Positions 55,094 to 63,252 of a stretch of 64,000 nucleotides of DNA are shown one piece after another. A program made the translations under genes and the position numbers. The first letter of the stretch is position 1. Every line of letters begins with the position of its first letter. The notes under the pieces were generated by a model. That model saw only the letters and a list, made by a program, of their open reading frames with translations, was not told the DNA's origin and made no database searches. Location of the stretch: NCBI RefSeq assembly GCF_023016005.1, contig NZ_JALKAZ010000002.1, positions 1 through 64,000 of the forward strand, in the 5' to 3' direction. Source of the DNA: Erythrobacter sp. F6033. GTDB lineage: Bacteria > Pseudomonadota > Alphaproteobacteria > Sphingomonadales > Sphingomonadaceae.

Positions 55094-55453
55094 TCACTCA
55101 CCCTTCAGCGCGCGAGTGAGCATGTTGACCTTGCCCTGAACAAAGCTGAGCGTTGCTGAGTAGGCCATGGCGTTTTCAGCAAAGGCCACCTGCTCGCGCC
55201 CGAGCTCAACCGTATTGCCATCCAGTGAGGCCATGGTCGGCACTTTGTAGACCATATGCGCCATGTCATCGGCGCCAGAGTTTCGGCCATCATTTCCGGC
55301 TGAAAGCCGAGCATTAAGCGCGGCGGCGAAATCAATGTCGCGCGCTTTGTATCCGGGAGTGGCGGCATTCGCGATGTTGGATGCAAGCACACCCATGCGC
55401 TTTGAGCGCAACTCCAGCGCCGCGCCATGGATACCAAAAATCTGTTCGCTCAT
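55094..55453 (-). CDS. flgB: Flagellar rod protein FlgB
   Basis: A 119-residue rod protein, first gene of the flgB-flgL run. MSEQIFGIHGAALELRSKRMGVLASNIANAATPGYKARDIDF is a normal FlgB start, and AMAYSATLSFVQGKVNMLTRAL the usual end. The ATG has AGGAG seven bases upstream. A sigma-54 promoter lies about 60 bases before it. Confidence 0.95.
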   Translation of the reverse strand: MSEQIFGIHGAALELRSKRMGVLASNIANAATPGYKARDIDFAAALNARLSAGNDGRNSGADDMAHMVYKVPTMASLDGNTVELGREQVAFAENAMAYSATLSFVQGKVNMLTRALKGE

Positions 55454-55512
55454 ATTCGAACTCCTTCGCCACCTCCCAGCAATCAATGCCGTTTGGTTTT
55501 GCGGAAGTGTTT

Positions 55513-55528
55513 TGCAGGAGCCGTGCCA
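55513..55528 (-). promoter_or_regulatory. Sigma-54 promoter of the flgB operon
   Basis: On the minus strand TGGCACGGCTCCTGCA, with the GG and GC dinucleotides separated by ten bases as required. The -24 half is a full match to TGGCAC. It lies 60 bases before flgB, giving a leader of about 50 bases. Confidence 0.87.
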
Positions 55529-55648
55529 AATGCCCAAAAATGGTCATTTCCCGCCCGTCCACCGGCCAATCGCGCGACAAAAGCAAGATTGGCGGCAAAA
55601 CGGTGCCGTGCTCCGGCAAGGCTCTGCCAGTTTTATGCATCAGCCCCC

Positions 55649-55675
55649 TTAATCAGCGATCGGCGAGACCGTTCT
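55649..55675 (+). promoter_or_regulatory. Sigma-28 promoter of the MotA/ExbB-like pair
   Basis: TTAA (55649-55652), 15 bases, ACCGTTCT (55668-55675), preceded by CCC. Almost identical in both boxes to the flgM promoter. It leaves a leader of about 32 bases before the GTG start at 55714. Confidence 0.72.
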
Positions 55676-55713
55676 TGCTTTTGGGAATGCTCAGACTGGG
55701 AAGGTCAAAACAG

Positions 55714-56376
55714 GTGCCATTTGAGGTAGGATACTTACTGGACTGGCGCGCGCTCACGATTGTTCTAAGCGGCACCGCCATGGCCACATTGGCGCGGTGC
55801 GGTTGGTCTGACTTGCAGGTTGCGGGGAGGAGCCTCACCCACATTTGGCGCCCGAAATTTGATGCTGATGCCAATCGCGCGGCCCTTGCCCGATGTCTTC
55901 AGGCGCTTGATCGCTCCGGGCAGCTGGTGGCCGAAGTCGAGCTTCCGCCAGACCCGGCCACCGCTGCAATTGTTGATGTCTATCTGCGCAGTGGATCATA
56001 CGACGCCCTCCACCAGACACGCCGCGCAGCGCGCACATCGCGCGAAGTCCGCCGGGCTCAGGCGGTTCGTACTTTCGAATATGCCGGGGAACTTGCCCCC
56101 GTTTTTGGCCTCGTAGGGACATTGTTTGCCATCACACAAATCGCACCTGCAGAGGGAGCGAATATGACCGACGCGACCCTTGGCGCGGTTGCCACAGCGG
56201 TGCTCTCATCGCTTTACGGCGTTCTGACAGCGCATTTTGTCTGCATCCCACTGGGCAAGGCTATCGAACGCCAGGGCGAGCGCGATCAATTGGCGCGCGA
56301 CACTCTGTTCGAGTGGTTCGAGGCTCAGATTGAGACGAACAAGCCTGTCAGAGCGCGCATCAGGAAAGTCGCATGA
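55714..56376 (+). CDS. MotA/TolQ/ExbB-like proton-channel protein
   Basis: A 220-residue membrane protein beginning at a GTG. The first membrane segment (WRALTIVLSGTAMATLARC) is followed by a cytoplasmic stretch of about 100 residues. Two more segments follow: FEYAGELAPVFGLVGTLFAITQI and TLGAVATAVLSSLYGVLTAHFVCIPLGKAI, which is the MotA/ExbB proton-channel signature. It differs from the main MotA in the number of segments and lacks the large torque loop. The GTG is preferred over an ATG at 55687 because it leaves room for a leader after the sigma-28 promoter and has AAGG nine bases upstream. The partner gene overlaps its stop. Confidence 0.82.
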   Translation: MPFEVGYLLDWRALTIVLSGTAMATLARCGWSDLQVAGRSLTHIWRPKFDADANRAALARCLQALDRSGQLVAEVELPPDPATAAIVDVYLRSGSYDALHQTRRAARTSREVRRAQAVRTFEYAGELAPVFGLVGTLFAITQIAPAEGANMTDATLGAVATAVLSSLYGVLTAHFVCIPLGKAIERQGERDQLARDTLFEWFEAQIETNKPVRARIRKVA

Positions 56377-56795
56377 TCTCTAAACAAAGTGGCACTTGGC
56401 AGATCATTCTGGCCGATCTGGCGCTGATCCTGTTTCTGTCGACGCTTTTGGCGGTGCCCGGCCTATCGGATAGCGAAGAAGACGAAACGCCAAGCGAACC
56501 ACTGGAATTCGCGCCGTCTCAGGCGCTGTACCGGCCCGACCCAGACGGGCCAGGACTGTCCGAGTGGTTGGATCAGCAGGTTCAGGATCCGCGCGCGACG
56601 CTGACCATACATGCACGTTATCGCGATGGTGAAAGCGAGCGGGTCTGGCAACAAGCGCAGTCACTGGCCGTTGACGCAACAGAGCAGGGTTGGACCGTTA
56701 GACTGGTTATTTCTCAGGACGCCAGCAGCGATATCTATGCGAGCATCGGATATGACGCGCCAGTCGCAGGCGAGCCGGACAGTGATCAAAGTTAA
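56373..56795 (+). CDS. Small single-pass partner (ExbD/MotB-like topology)
   Basis: A 140-residue protein with one N-terminal membrane segment (about 10-30) that contains an Asp at residue 15, the position expected for a proton-carrying Asp in ExbD, TolR or MotB. After an acidic linker the C-terminal 70 residues (ATLTIHARYRDGES, WTVRLVISQDASS) look like a small alpha/beta domain. There is no OmpA-type peptidoglycan-binding motif. It overlaps the preceding channel-like gene by four bases, so the two are a pair. It is convergent with the GGDEF gene by four bases. Confidence 0.68.
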   Translation: MISKQSGTWQIILADLALILFLSTLLAVPGLSDSEEDETPSEPLEFAPSQALYRPDPDGPGLSEWLDQQVQDPRATLTIHARYRDGESERVWQQAQSLAVDATEQGWTVRLVISQDASSDIYASIGYDAPVAGEPDSDQS

Positions 56796-57877
56796 AGAGC
56801 GATGATCCGGTTGCGGCCCTGCTCCTTCGCCTGATACAATGCGCTGTCCGCCCGAATAAGGGCGCTGCGCGGATCAACATCCTGTGTCACTTCGGCGACG
56901 CCGCCAGAGAATGTAATCTTTCCAAAGGACTTGCCGGTATCACGGTTCATCAGAGTTTTGGCCGCTTGCGCGCGGCGAATACCGTCAATCTTGCGCCATG
57001 CCGCCTCTTTATCAAAACCGTACAGCAAGAGCACAAACTCCTCACCGCCATGCCGCGAAACGAAGCAATCATCGCTCGCATGTTCGCTTAACAGCTGACC
57101 GATGGCGCACAGCACCCGATCACCAACCTCATGGCCGTGCCTGTCATTGATAAGTTTGAATTTATCGACATCGCAAAATGCCACGCACAGCGGCTGACCC
57201 TTGCTGCGAGCATCGGAAGTTGCCGATTTGAAGCGGCGTTCAAAAGCTCTGCGATTGGGCAACCGCGTGAGGTGGTCGACATCGGCTTCCATCCGGGCTT
57301 GTGCCAGACTTTGCCGCAATTGATCCGATTCCGCCTGGCTGCGCTCCATCGCTTCTTCGGCCTGCTCGATCCGTTGAAGCATTGAACGAGAAAGAGTGAT
57401 GATGCGATCAACCTCGCCATGTGTTTGCGCATCGGCATCGGCCTGTTCGATTGCCTCGATTTGGACGTCCAGCGCTTCACGATGGCCGGTTGTCTCATCG
57501 TGCGCGGATTTGGCGGTCTGCGCAAATCGCATCAACGCATACTCCATCTGATCCATCAGCTTTTCGAGTTCAACTATGCGAGCATCGGTTTCCGGATCGA
57601 GCCGCATGACCGTTTCAAGCCAACGCTGATCTATCGGATCGCTGGACATCTCGCGCGCAGAGAAGGCTGCGGCCAGTTTGCTCTGACTCCCGGAAAGCGC
57701 GCTGCAGATAACCGCCAAATTGGGGCCGGTGACTTCCAAGTCATAGCGCAGGGCAAAATCGGAAATACGCTTAAGCAAATCCAGCCGCGCCTCGTGTTGT
57801 CGGGACATAGGCTTTGGATTGCTCGCAGCTTTCGTTTGGCTTTCAATTTTCGATAGAGCGTTCATCGCCTCGCGCAT
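56792..57877 (-). CDS. Diguanylate cyclase (GGDEF domain)
   Basis: Makes cyclic di-GMP. The roughly 361-residue protein has no membrane segment. The N-terminal 190 residues are helical and include a coiled coil (ALDVQIEAIEQADAD, MLQRIEQAEEAMERSQAESDQLRQ). The catalytic domain shows DHLTRLPNRRAFERRF, VAFCDVDKFKLINDRHGHEVGDRVL and the active site RHGGEEFVLLLYG. The residues five before the GGEEF loop are not the RxxD inhibition site. Start choice is uncertain (57877, 57865 or a TTG at 57892). Confidence 0.9.
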   Translation of the reverse strand: MREAMNALSKIESQTKAASNPKPMSRQHEARLDLLKRISDFALRYDLEVTGPNLAVICSALSGSQSKLAAAFSAREMSSDPIDQRWLETVMRLDPETDARIVELEKLMDQMEYALMRFAQTAKSAHDETTGHREALDVQIEAIEQADADAQTHGEVDRIITLSRSMLQRIEQAEEAMERSQAESDQLRQSLAQARMEADVDHLTRLPNRRAFERRFKSATSDARSKGQPLCVAFCDVDKFKLINDRHGHEVGDRVLCAIGQLLSEHASDDCFVSRHGGEEFVLLLYGFDKEAAWRKIDGIRRAQAAKTLMNRDTGKSFGKITFSGGVAEVTQDVDPRSALIRADSALYQAKEQGRNRIIAL

Positions 57878-57918
57878 CCTCTTCGCATTCAATTGAATCG
57901 GTACGCTGCATAATTTGC

Positions 57919-57934
57919 GCAGGTTTAAGCCTGC
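57919..57934. promoter_or_regulatory. 16-bp near-palindrome between GGDEF gene and flgA
   Basis: GCAGGTTTAAGCCTGC is palindromic except for one base pair. It lies between the GGDEF start and the sigma-54 promoter of flgA and could be a binding site for a dimeric regulator. Unproven. Confidence 0.3.
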
Positions 57935-57981
57935 TCTGAACTGGCCACAGGGTTGTCACGTAGTTGCGCGCGGATCGCATT

Positions 57982-57997
57982 TGGCACGGCGCTTGCT
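57982..57997 (+). promoter_or_regulatory. Sigma-54 promoter of flgA
   Basis: TGGCACGGCGCTTGCT, with GG and GC ten bases apart. It matches the consensus at every conserved position, and the first eleven bases including the flanking T are shared with the flgB promoter. The flgA start is 66 bases downstream. Confidence 0.9.
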
Positions 57998-58062
57998 GTG
58001 TTCTGACCATCAATCGGAGAGTTTGCGCAACACCGCACACGCTCCCCATTCAGGAGGTCAAA

Positions 58063-58596
58063 ATGCGATTTTCATTCAACACTGTCGGTTTCGCGCCGCT
58101 CGCCGGGATTATGCTTTTGCCACTTTGGGCACCAGCTGTGGGGGCAGACACCCCCGCCGGATCGGGCTTCACAGATCCTGCAGAGATCGATCGGACCGTG
58201 TCGACTTTTACAGGCGCACAAATCGGTGAAATCGGCGGCGCCCGATCACCGGCAGACCGACGATTGCGCCTAGCCCATTGCAGCGCGCCGCTTTCCGCAA
58301 GTTGGCACGGCAGAAACCAAAGCACCGTGAAAGTCGCATGCCTCGATCAAGGGGGTTGGCATGTCTTCATCGCGACACGGCCACAACAAGCCGCGGCAGC
58401 CAAAACGCAGATTGTGAAGCGCGGTGATCCGATGACAATATTGGTGCGCGGCCGCGGTTTCACAGTGCAACAAAATGGTGAAGCGATGGAGAACGGCACA
58501 ATCGGTGAATGGATCGGTGTGCGCACTGCGCGCAGGGCGACCCCGGTGCAGGCAAGGATCGAACGCCCGGGCCTCGCAATCATTCCCGCCAACTAA
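58063..58596 (+). CDS. flgA: P-ring assembly chaperone FlgA
   Basis: Periplasmic chaperone for FlgI. The 177-residue precursor has a signal peptide (about 1-28, ending VGA). The C-terminal SAF-like domain shows VKRGDPMTILVRGRGFTVQQNGEAMENGTIGEWIGVRT, the usual FlgA block. The ATG has CAGGAGG upstream. It lies apart from flgI, as often seen, between a sigma-54 promoter and flgM. Confidence 0.9.
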   Translation: MRFSFNTVGFAPLAGIMLLPLWAPAVGADTPAGSGFTDPAEIDRTVSTFTGAQIGEIGGARSPADRRLRLAHCSAPLSASWHGRNQSTVKVACLDQGGWHVFIATRPQQAAAAKTQIVKRGDPMTILVRGRGFTVQQNGEAMENGTIGEWIGVRTARRATPVQARIERPGLAIIPAN

Positions 58597-58611
58597 TTTG
58601 GCCTCTCCCCC

Positions 58612-58638
58612 TTAATCACCGCTCCAACAAACCGTTCT
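58612..58638 (+). promoter_or_regulatory. Sigma-28 promoter of flgM
   Basis: TTAA (58612-58615), 15 bases, ACCGTTCT (58631-58638). It lies right after flgA and would give a leader of about 20 bases for flgM. Self-activation of flgM by FliA is known in other bacteria. Confidence 0.73.
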
Positions 58639-58665
58639 GGTGATTAGAATTCCATCTGGAGACTG

Positions 58666-58965
58666 ATGATGCCGTCTATCGAACTGAGCAAATTGCAAGG
58701 GGTCAGCGCCCCGCGCTCTGTGTCCGGCAGTGACCGTGCGCAGATCGAGGCGCGCAGCCCACAATCGCGCCCGTCCGCGCCTGTCGGCGCCGAATCCGGC
58801 GTAAAGCTGGAAGTTGGCAGCGCTGTCGAAGCGGGCAAGCCGCCCATCAATAGTGAGAGAGTTGCGGAGATCCGCAGCGCTTTGGAACAAGGCAGCTACC
58901 CACTTGTTCCGACCGAAATAGCCGATGCAATGATCGCAGCGCGAATCAGTCTGGAGATTGCATGA
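58666..58965 (+). CDS. flgM: Anti-sigma-28 factor FlgM
   Basis: Binds FliA until the hook is finished and FlgM is exported. The 99-residue protein is disordered-looking in its first half. The C-terminal FliA-binding part is in PPINSERVAEIRSALEQGSYPL, followed by ATEIADAMIAAR-like helix sequence. Two ATG codons (58666, 58669) follow GGAG; the second has better spacing. flgN overlaps its stop. Confidence 0.88.
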   Translation: MMPSIELSKLQGVSAPRSVSGSDRAQIEARSPQSRPSAPVGAESGVKLEVGSAVEAGKPPINSERVAEIRSALEQGSYPLVPTEIADAMIAARISLEIA

Positions 58966-59279
58966 TGGCGTCTGACCTGACCGGCAATTTGCGGCAAATG
59001 ATTGCCGTTCTGGAACGCGAGCGGCAAGCGCTTGCCTCTTTGGATGCCGATGAGCTGACATGCTCGGCTCGCGAGAAGGCGGGCCTTTGCGACCTTTTGG
59101 CTGATGTAAGGCCGGATGCGCTCGACAATGAAGCACGCGGGCTTGCCGAAACGGCGCGCCAGCTAAACGAAGTAAACCGCCGTGTGCGCAATTTGCTCGC
59201 GGCCAATGTCGCCGCGCGGATTGACGCGCTCAGCGGCGTCACGGGTCAGCTTCATCAAGCAAGCTTTGCCCACGCCTGA
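58962..59279 (+). CDS. flgN: FlgN-like export chaperone
   Basis: A 105-residue helical protein expected to carry the junction proteins FlgK and FlgL to the export gate. It has LRQMIAVLERERQALASLDADELTCSAREKAGL, a typical FlgN N-terminus with heptad pattern. The family is weakly conserved; the call relies on size, helical character and the flgM-flgN order with an ATGA overlap. Confidence 0.82.
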   Translation: MMASDLTGNLRQMIAVLERERQALASLDADELTCSAREKAGLCDLLADVRPDALDNEARGLAETARQLNEVNRRVRNLLAANVAARIDALSGVTGQLHQASFAHA

Positions 59280-59296
59280 AGCCCATTAACCCTAAC

Positions 59297-59312
59297 TGGC
59301 ACGCCTGTTGCT
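59297..59312 (+). promoter_or_regulatory. Sigma-54 promoter of the transglycosylase-flhA-fliA operon
   Basis: TGGCACGCCTGTTGCT, with GG and GC ten bases apart and full matches in both boxes. It lies 58 bases before the transglycosylase start and would place fliA under sigma-54 control. Confidence 0.9.
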
Positions 59313-59369
59313 TTGATCTGGATCGCAAGCGCCGAATAAACGGCGCGTACCAGTGAAAGCAGTCTAACG

Positions 59370-60374
59370 ATGAGCCAGCCTGTGATGCCCGCCGTCAATA
59401 TTCGGCGAGATTTTGAAAGCGCCGCACGTACCCACCGCGAAGCGAGCTTTCCCAATCCCTCTGCTCGCCCGGCAGAGGTTCCAACCACTTCAGGCCCCGT
59501 AGAACAGGCCATTGCGACCGCTGCAAAGCGAACCAGCGTCGATTTCGATTTCCTTTTGGCTCAGGCTCAAGTGGAATCCGCGATGAACCCACGGGCCAAA
59601 GCCCGATCATCATCGGCAACGGGACTGTACCAATTCATCGAAAGCACCTGGCTCGGCACAATGAAGCGGCATGGCGCGCGCTTTGGGCTTGGCAATGTAG
59701 CAGACCAGATTAATGCGACGGCCAGCGGCGGTGCTCATGTCCCCGACGCCGGTCAGCGCAAGGCCATCCTTGAAATGCGCAATGACCCGCAAATCGCCTC
59801 GCTTATGGCAGCGGGTTTGGCAGAGGATAATCGCGCCAAGCTCCTCCCGGTCTTGGGCCGTGAACCAGCCAATAACGAACTCTATCTGGCACATTTCTTG
59901 GGCGCGGGTGGGGCCAGCCGGTTTCTAACGGCAATGGCGCAAAATCCGGATCAGAGCGCTGCTGCGATTTTTCCCCGTCCGGCATCAGCAAACCGGCCTG
60001 TCTTTTATGACGCGGGCGGCACCCCGCGCAGCCTTGCCGGAGTGATGGATTTTCTATCGGATAGACTTGATCGGGCGTTCGCAGACGCTCCCGCACAGCC
60101 CGCCATGCAAACAGAATACTCGGTCGCTTCGCTCGCGCCGCAGCGCCCGGCCACTTTGGTGGAAAGCGCAGCAATGTTTGCGCCTGCACGCCCGCCAATA
60201 AATCCCAGCGGTCTTCCAGCGCCCGCCATTGGCCGGCTATCGCAAAACAGACCTCCGATGTCGGACTTGCTCAGCGCCACTTTCGGTGAAGTCGGCGGTC
60301 TTGCGAGTGCAAGCCCAGCGGCCGCGAAACGCATTGAGCGTGCTTACAATCAATTGAAGGCGTTCGGTCTATGA
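59370..60374 (+). CDS. Lytic transglycosylase-like protein (SLT type)
   Basis: A 334-residue protein with an SLT-like domain in its middle. LLAQAQVESAMNPRAKARSSSATGLYQFIESTWLG contains the catalytic Glu in the QVES motif and the GLYQF block. LYLAHFLGAGGASRFL follows. The C-terminal 120 residues are Pro/Ala-rich. No signal peptide is obvious, so it may be exported through the flagellar apparatus. Its likely job is opening peptidoglycan for the rod, replacing the missing FlgJ muramidase domain. flhA overlaps its stop. Confidence 0.85.
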   Translation: MSQPVMPAVNIRRDFESAARTHREASFPNPSARPAEVPTTSGPVEQAIATAAKRTSVDFDFLLAQAQVESAMNPRAKARSSSATGLYQFIESTWLGTMKRHGARFGLGNVADQINATASGGAHVPDAGQRKAILEMRNDPQIASLMAAGLAEDNRAKLLPVLGREPANNELYLAHFLGAGGASRFLTAMAQNPDQSAAAIFPRPASANRPVFYDAGGTPRSLAGVMDFLSDRLDRAFADAPAQPAMQTEYSVASLAPQRPATLVESAAMFAPARPPINPSGLPAPAIGRLSQNRPPMSDLLSATFGEVGGLASASPAAAKRIERAYNQLKAFGL

Positions 60375-62512
60375 GCGTCTCTGCAAACACCACAAGTGGC
60401 GGCGCCATATCTTGGCTCGACCGTCTAAAATCTGCGCCTGCAGCCATGGCATTGCCCGTGGGCATCTTTGCGCTGTTCGTGCTGATGGTGCTGCCGATCC
60501 CCACGACACTGCTCGACATGTTCTTTGTCCTCAACATCGCGATCACCGTTGCGGTTTTGATGGTCGCTTTGAACGCGCGCGAGCCGCTCGATTTCTCCTC
60601 ATTCCCGTCCGTTTTACTCTTCGCCACTCTATTGCGCCTCGCGCTCAATGTTGCATCGACGCGGATCGTGCTGGTCAACGGGCACGAAGGCGGCGCGGCG
60701 GCGGGCGAGATCATCGAAAGCTTTGGCCAGTTTCTGGTCGGGGGCAATTTCGCTGTCGGCCTGTTCGTGTTCACCATCCTGCTGATCATCAACATGATCG
60801 TCATCACCAAAGGCGCAGGCCGAGTGTCGGAGGTGTCCGCGCGCTTTGTTCTTGATGCCTTGCCCGGAAAACAGATGGCAATCGATGCCGATATCGCGGC
60901 GGGGTTAATCACCGCAGACGAAGCCCGCGCGCGCCGTTCCCAAGTCACAATCGAAGCCGATTTTTATGGCTCGATGGATGGTGCGTCAAAATTCGTGAAA
61001 GGCGATGCGATTGCGGCGCTGCTCATCCTCGGTGTGAATATCATCGCCGGATTCGCCCTTGGCATGGCAACGCATGGCCTTTCCGCGGGCGAAGCCGCTC
61101 AGCTCTACATCACTCTGGCCGTTGGCGACGCGTTGGTCGCTCAGGTGCCAGCATTGCTGCTTTCTATTGCCGCCGCCGCGATTGTAACGCGGGTTTCCGA
61201 TACCCGCGATTTGGCAGGCCAGATTGGCGGACAGTTTTCGGACCCGCGCGGCTGGCTTGCCGTGGCTTTGATCTTGCTCGCTATCGGCATGGTACCAGCC
61301 ATGCCTCAGTTGATTTTCTTCCCCGCTGCGACGATTGCCGGGGTGATCTGGTGGAAGTTGCGGCAACGCGCTGCTCTGCCCGCAGAAGTCGCACCGCCCG
61401 CCGAGGACGTGCCGCCAGACCGCATCGAGCTTTCGGATGTCAGCGATCAAACGCTGGTCACGATTGAACTTGGCTATGGCCTCGTACACCTGGTCGACAA
61501 AGCCAAAGACGCCCCTCTGCTCACTCGCATCACCGGCATTCGCAAGCAACTCAGCCGCGATCTCGGCTTCGTCCTGCCCCAATTCAGAATTCGCGATTCG
61601 CTGGATATGAACGCGCAGGATTATTCCGTGACTGTCGGCGGGGTCTGCGTTGCCAAGGGCAGCGTGAAACCTGCCAAACTGCTGGCAATTGATACCGGAG
61701 ACGTGCGCAGTGGCCACGGGCTGACAGGAGAAGCCACCCGCGACCCGAGCTTTGACTGCCCCGCTTTATGGGTTGACCCATCGCTCCGCGATCATGCCAT
61801 CGCCGAAGGGTTTCTGGCAGTCGATCCGAGCACTGTCATCGCAACCCACGCCAATCAGGTTCTGCTCGCGCAAGCGCACGAATTGCTCGGTCCGGTGGAA
61901 GTTCGCGATCTGCTCGATGATTTGAAAGATCGTGCACCTGCACTGGTCGACGCCGTTCATCCAGATCCGCTTTCTCTTGCGGCGATGACCCGCATTTTAC
62001 GCGCTCTTATTGCCGACGGGATCGGCCTCTCTCACCCGCAGCCGATCTTCACCAGTCTGGCATTGGCGCTGCAGACAAATCAGGATTTCGAGGCGTTGAT
62101 CGACGCGGTCCGAAGCGACCTCGGAGCGCGGCTTGTTGCCCGCATCTGCGAGCCTGGAACGCCGCTGAAGGTTGCGACACTGGATGCCGGACTGGAAGCG
62201 GCAATCCTTGGCGGAATGCCTGATCCTGCGACTGGCCACCCTCTGATTGAGCCCGATTGCGGCGCCATGATCGTGCGCCGGATCAATGAACTGATCGATG
62301 AGTCAGCCGGGGCGATCGCTTTGATAGTGCAGCCGCCCGCACGCCGATCTCTCGCAGCGCTGCTGCGTCAGAGAGCGAAGAGCTGCCAAGTCCTTTCCAT
62401 CCATGAATTGCCCGCGACGCAAAGCGTCGAGGTGATTGGCGTGATCGGTGCAACCGAACCCATCCCCTCGGTCGCTGACGCGCAAGCCGAACTCGCAGAG
62501 GAGACTGGCTGA
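60371..62512 (+). CDS. flhA: Flagellar export gate protein FlhA
   Basis: The 713-residue nonameric export-gate protein. The N-terminal half has about eight membrane segments (within residues 25-320) and the cytoplasmic FHIPEP-region block RVSEVSARFVLDALPGKQMAIDADI. DPRGWLAVALILLAIGM follows. The C-terminal cytoplasmic domain (about 350-713) docks chaperones and ends in an acidic tail. The start overlaps the transglycosylase stop and fliA overlaps the end. Confidence 0.97.
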   Translation: MSVSANTTSGGAISWLDRLKSAPAAMALPVGIFALFVLMVLPIPTTLLDMFFVLNIAITVAVLMVALNAREPLDFSSFPSVLLFATLLRLALNVASTRIVLVNGHEGGAAAGEIIESFGQFLVGGNFAVGLFVFTILLIINMIVITKGAGRVSEVSARFVLDALPGKQMAIDADIAAGLITADEARARRSQVTIEADFYGSMDGASKFVKGDAIAALLILGVNIIAGFALGMATHGLSAGEAAQLYITLAVGDALVAQVPALLLSIAAAAIVTRVSDTRDLAGQIGGQFSDPRGWLAVALILLAIGMVPAMPQLIFFPAATIAGVIWWKLRQRAALPAEVAPPAEDVPPDRIELSDVSDQTLVTIELGYGLVHLVDKAKDAPLLTRITGIRKQLSRDLGFVLPQFRIRDSLDMNAQDYSVTVGGVCVAKGSVKPAKLLAIDTGDVRSGHGLTGEATRDPSFDCPALWVDPSLRDHAIAEGFLAVDPSTVIATHANQVLLAQAHELLGPVEVRDLLDDLKDRAPALVDAVHPDPLSLAAMTRILRALIADGIGLSHPQPIFTSLALALQTNQDFEALIDAVRSDLGARLVARICEPGTPLKVATLDAGLEAAILGGMPDPATGHPLIEPDCGAMIVRRINELIDESAGAIALIVQPPARRSLAALLRQRAKSCQVLSIHELPATQSVEVIGVIGATEPIPSVADAQAELAEETG

Positions 62513-63252
62513 TGAAACACGATCAAACCGCTTTCCATGCCCAGCATCACGAGGCCTATGGCACCTCCTCGCGAGCCGAAGTCGAAGACCGCGTGCGGCG
62601 GTTCTTACCCTTGGTGCATCGCGCCGCGTGGCACATCTATGGCGCGGGCCGTGATGGGCTCGAAGTCGAAGATCTGGTGCAGGTCGGGATTATGGCACTT
62701 ACGGAATGCGCACAGCGACATAGCGGGCCGACCGAAGATGGCTTCGCCGCCTATGCCAAGATCCGAGTTCGCGGGGCGATGCTCGATTGCATCCGCAAGC
62801 TGATGCATGGCAGCCGGACCGCGCGCAAGAAACGGTCCGTGTACGAGCAGACCATCGAACGCCTGCGCGGCGAATTGCTGCGTGAACCCAGCCGCGTTGA
62901 AATCGCGAGCGCGATGCAGATTAGCGATGGCGAGCTGTTGGAGATCGAAGGGTCCGCTGTCTCTGTTTCATCGATCACCGACGAGTATGATGAGAGCAAC
63001 ACCGCGTTCGCCAGCGATGATCCTGACCCGTTCGAGGCGCTGTGCGAGTTGGAGGATCGCGAATTGCTCATCACCGCGATGACCCAACTGCCCGACCGGG
63101 CAAAGCTGGTCCTGCAATTGTTCTTTGTTGAAGAAATGAACCTGACAGAGATCGCGCAGGTGCTGGAGGTGTCAGTCCCCCGCGTCCATCAGCTGCGCGC
63201 CAAGGCCTTGAAAGACCTGCGCGCGCTGATGGAGCAGGAAATCGAGGCTTAG
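62512..63252 (+). CDS. fliA: RNA polymerase sigma-28 factor FliA
   Basis: Directs late flagellar genes. The 246-residue protein has sigma region 2 (VEDLVQVGIMALTECAQRH, FAAYAKIRVRGAMLDCIRKL), region 3, and region 4 with the helix-turn-helix LNLTEIAQVLEVSVPRVHQLRAKALKDL-like sequence. Its start shares one base with the flhA stop (TGATG). The 3' end overlaps the amidohydrolase gene convergently by four bases. Sites matching its expected promoter stand before fliC, fliD, flgM and the MotA/ExbB-like pair. Confidence 0.95.
   Translation: MKHDQTAFHAQHHEAYGTSSRAEVEDRVRRFLPLVHRAAWHIYGAGRDGLEVEDLVQVGIMALTECAQRHSGPTEDGFAAYAKIRVRGAMLDCIRKLMHGSRTARKKRSVYEQTIERLRGELLREPSRVEIASAMQISDGELLEIEGSAVSVSSITDEYDESNTAFASDDPDPFEALCELEDRELLITAMTQLPDRAKLVLQLFFVEEMNLTEIAQVLEVSVPRVHQLRAKALKDLRALMEQEIEA

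Noticed and set aside
57893..57945. Possible sigma-28 promoter for the GGDEF gene (TTAA-N15-GCAGCGTA on the minus strand)
   Set aside because: The -10 box disagrees with the four good sites at several positions.
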